This document shows positions 14,724 to 14,777 of a stretch of 14,777 nucleotides of DNA, in pieces. The stretch is from Bacteroidales bacterium (lineage in GTDB: Bacteria; Bacteroidota; Bacteroidia; Bacteroidales; UBA932), in NCBI GenBank assembly GCA_024689525.1, contig JAILDI010000004.1:1-14777 (forward strand), written 5' to 3'. A model generated the notes under the pieces. It worked only from the letters and a program-made list of their open reading frames with translations. It made no database searches and was not told where the DNA came from. The translations under genes and the position numbers were made by a program. How positions within the stretch are numbered: the first letter of the stretch is position 1; each line of letters begins with the position of its first letter.

Positions 14724-14767
14724 CGGGCTAAAAACCTCCTTTTTTCACCTTTTTAGCCCGCTATACG
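14717..14767 (-). repeat. Right 51-bp palindromic end
   Basis: CGTATAACGGGCTAAAAA (14717-14734), a 15-base centre and TTTTTAGCCCGCTATACG (14750-14767) form a near-perfect palindrome, 17 of 18 pairs. Read in reverse complement it has the same layout and length as the left end: 17 bases, 16-base centre, TTTTTAGCCC, 8 bases. The GTA and TAA codons that end the ATPase frame lie in its inner arm. The T run is inside the stem, not after it, so this is not a standard intrinsic terminator. Confidence 0.85.
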
Positions 14768-14777
14768 TAGCATATTC

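Larger units (their letters stand above)
13214..14767 (+). mobile_element. Candidate cassette: AAA ATPase-nuclease gene bounded by inverted palindromes
   Basis: A 1554-bp unit consists of one ATPase-nuclease gene between two 51-bp imperfect palindromes placed as terminal inverted repeats. The outer 17 bases, CGTATAGCGGGCTAAAA, are identical at both ends. No clear target-site duplication is seen in the bases just outside (CCAATT on the left, TAGCAT on the right), and no known transposase is encoded. Mobility is inferred from the architecture, not shown. The alternative is that the palindromes are cis-regulatory elements of this gene. Confidence 0.4.

Noticed and set aside
14717..14767. Rho-independent terminator of the ATPase gene
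   Set aside because: The T run lies within the right arm of the stem and is followed by AGCCCGCTATACG, and the same structure stands upstream of the gene, so a plain terminator does not explain it.
1..14777. CRISPR array, rRNA, known insertion sequence or SusC/SusD genes
   Set aside because: No regularly spaced direct repeats, rRNA signature, DDE or HUH transposase, or TonB-dependent transporter motifs were found in any frame.

Overview
The window looks like a chromosomal segment of a Bacteroidales bacterium of a gut or rumen type. The reasons are the many short-signal lipoproteins (lipobox Cys at residue 15-19), a fimbrillin-like protein with an EF-hand and Cys-containing LRRs, carbohydrate-active enzymes, an absence of Shine-Dalgarno sequences, and several promoters of the Bacteroidetes form TTTG-N19/20-TAnnTTTG. 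It is moderately GC-rich, falling visibly in the AbiE genes near the right end. The species cannot be named from the sequence.

Left part (1-2670). A lipoprotein resembling the N-terminus of GH89 alpha-N-acetylglucosaminidase runs off the left edge. Next comes a decayed, internally deleted TMEM43-family gene. Then two divergent lipoprotein genes start 57 bp apart. The leftward one carries a C-terminal DUF4298-like module; the rightward one has YD-like repeats.

Central part (2681-10513, all on the minus strand). Read in transcription order there is a Xaa-Pro aminopeptidase, then an operon-like run: AGE-type N-acylglucosamine 2-epimerase, fimbrillin/EF-hand/LRR lipoprotein, a 27-codon signal-peptide-like ORF, an SGNH acetylesterase (sialate O-acetylesterase/CE20 type) and a GH67 alpha-glucuronidase. 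The esterase and GH67 overlap by ATGA. A consensus promoter sits just before the epimerase. GH67 and the esterase fit removal of glucuronic acid and acetyl side groups from glucuronoxylan. The epimerase, with a possible GH89 at the left edge, points to amino sugars, so the cluster's substrate is not settled.

Right part (10560-14777). A secreted alpha/beta hydrolase converges on a two-gene AbiE type IV toxin-antitoxin operon, with a bidirectional terminator between them. Beyond it is an AAA ATPase fused to a winged helix and a PD-(D/E)XK (DUF234-type) nuclease domain. This gene is bracketed by two 51-bp imperfect palindromes in inverted orientation. Their arms are nearly identical and their loops differ, and the right one contains the gene's stop codon. 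This ATPase-nuclease cassette with hairpin ends (13214-14767) is the most interesting object in the window and may be a mobile or selfish unit.
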